Made by a program: the position numbers and the translations under genes
Assembly: GCF_000379125.1 (NCBI RefSeq)
Contig: NZ_KB900626.1
Coordinates: 1,707,748-1,771,747 of the forward strand
DNA from: Methylosinus sp. LW4
Lineage (GTDB): Bacteria > Pseudomonadota > Alphaproteobacteria > Rhizobiales > Beijerinckiaceae
Direction of reading: 5' to 3'
Length of the DNA stretch: 64,000 bases
Shown: positions 61,855 to 64,000 of the stretch, one piece after another
How positions within the stretch are numbered: position 1 is the stretch's first letter
Layout: each line of letters opens with the position of its first letter
The notes under the pieces: model-generated
Told to the model about the DNA's origin: nothing
Database searches by the model: none
What the model saw: the letters and a program-made list of their open reading frames with translations, nothing else

Positions 61855-62718
61855 CTACTTCCCCTTCCCGAAGCTTCCGTTTTTCGCGTCCGCCACGGCC
61901 GCGTGATATTTCTTCGTGATCTGCGCCAGATCGACGCGCGTCGGCGGCAGCTTCAGCCCCATCTCGTCCAGCGTGTCGACGACGATGCGCGAGATGACGA
62001 GATCGCGAAACCATTTGTGATTCGACGGAACCACGAACCAGGGCGCCTGCTTCGTGCTGGTGCGCGTCAGCGCCTCCTCATAGGCCTCCACATATTGCGG
62101 CCAATATTCGCGCTCCGTGTAGTCGCTCTCGCTGATCTTCCAATTGCGCGCCGGATCGTCGAGCCTCTGCTTGAAGCGCGCGAGCTGCTCCTCCGGGCTG
62201 ATGTGGAGATAGAATTTCAAAATCTTCACATTGCCGTCGCGCGTCAGCAGATGCTCGAACTCGTTGATCTCGTCATAGCGCTTCGACCAGACGTCCCGCG
62301 GCACGAGCTTATGCACACGCACGACGAGAACATCCTCGTAATGCGAGCGGTTGAAGATGACGACGTCGCCCTTGGACGGCGCATGGGCGTGGATGCGCCA
62401 GAGAAAATCATGCTCATGCTCGATCGGCGTCGGCTGCTTGAAGCAGGCGACCGAGACGCCCTGCGGATTCATGCCGGAGAACAAGTGACGGATGGTGCCG
62501 TCCTTGCCGGCGGCGTCGAGCCCCTGCAGCACGATGAGCAGCGCCTGCGAGCCGTCGGCGTAGAGCAGATATTGCAGCTTGGCCATGCGCTCGACATGGT
62601 CCTTGATCTTGGGCAGCGCCTCCTCATGGGACTTGTGCTTGCCCGTGTCGGAGGGGTCGTAATCGGAGAGGCGGAGCTTTCCGCCCGGCTCGACCGCATA
62701 TTTCTCACGCCAATCCAT
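61855..62718 (-). CDS. ppk2: PPK2-family polyphosphate:nucleotide phosphotransferase
   Basis: The enzyme (287 residues) transfers phosphate between polyphosphate and nucleotides. Walker A is QGLDAAGKDGTIRHLF near residue 66, the lid-type motif follows FKQPTPIEHEHDFLWRIHAH, and Walker B is VIFNRSHYEDVLVVRVH. Length and the single kinase domain fit the one-domain PPK2 group. It lies 13 nt downstream of the H+-ATPase gene on the same strand, so energy or pH stress may link the two. Confidence 0.9.
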   Translation of the reverse strand: MDWREKYAVEPGGKLRLSDYDPSDTGKHKSHEEALPKIKDHVERMAKLQYLLYADGSQALLIVLQGLDAAGKDGTIRHLFSGMNPQGVSVACFKQPTPIEHEHDFLWRIHAHAPSKGDVVIFNRSHYEDVLVVRVHKLVPRDVWSKRYDEINEFEHLLTRDGNVKILKFYLHISPEEQLARFKQRLDDPARNWKISESDYTEREYWPQYVEAYEEALTRTSTKQAPWFVVPSNHKWFRDLVISRIVVDTLDEMGLKLPPTRVDLAQITKKYHAAVADAKNGSFGKGK

Positions 62719-62731
62719 CGGCTCTTCCCCT

Positions 62732-64000
<1,269 letters not shown>

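Overview
The window is a GC-rich alphaproteobacterial chromosome segment. Several features point to the Hyphomicrobiales: a RegB/RegA redox two-component pair, an SAM-II riboswitch ahead of metZ, an MmcB-type repair protein, a mesaconyl-CoA hydratase of the ethylmalonyl-CoA pathway, and an amino acid:carrier-protein ligase operon of the kind described in Bradyrhizobium and Agrobacterium. A methylotroph or type II methanotroph (Methylosinus/Methylocystis-like) would fit. This is inference only: no methane or methanol oxidation gene lies in the window.

Layout. Positions 1-10.7 kb hold a urea acquisition and hydrolysis locus: the end of an outer-membrane porin, the ABC transporter urtABCDE, then ureD-ureABC-ureEFG, with almost every junction overlapping. 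A convergent diguanylate cyclase follows. At 12.0-15.5 kb a tRNA-Gly(CCC) and a hydrogenase-maturation protease gene have been split by about 2.5 kb of foreign-looking DNA. The insert is flanked by 358-bp direct repeats that begin exactly at the tRNA anticodon, and it carries small orphan genes, a DUF218 protein and a formyltransferase-like protein. From 15.0 to 20.0 kb (minus strand) lies a group 3b [NiFe]-hydrogenase operon with an embedded cyclic-nucleotide-binding protein. From 20.2 to 29.2 kb come a DUF3592 protein, dCTP deaminase, SAM-II riboswitch-metZ, a TonB-dependent receptor flanked by two DUF2946-like Cys-rich secreted proteins, apaG, argE and a Gly/His/Trp-rich secreted protein.

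From 29.4 to 41.0 kb are yajC-secD-secF, a Mth938-like protein, a squalene-synthase-family protein (NDUFAF6-like), regB/regA, mmcB, a polyamine-binding protein, a glycosyltransferase and a GumC/Wzz-type polysaccharide protein. From 41.45 to 47.2 kb is the most intriguing locus: a five-gene operon of carrier protein, acyl-CoA-dehydrogenase-like flavoprotein, class II synthetase-like amino acid:carrier-protein ligase, DUF1839 protein and GH2 glycosidase. Its product is not known.

From 47.2 to 55.5 kb are a HisKA_2 kinase, an APC permease and an iron-uptake module (tonB, exbD, exbB, two tandem PiuC-type hydroxylases, Fiu-like receptor). The remainder has a secreted S10 peptidase, a CsbD protein, mesaconyl-CoA hydratase, YggU and YggT proteins, tRNA-Ala(CGC), several small orphans including an AT-hook protein, PPK2 and the C-terminal part of a P3A H+-ATPase that runs off the window edge.
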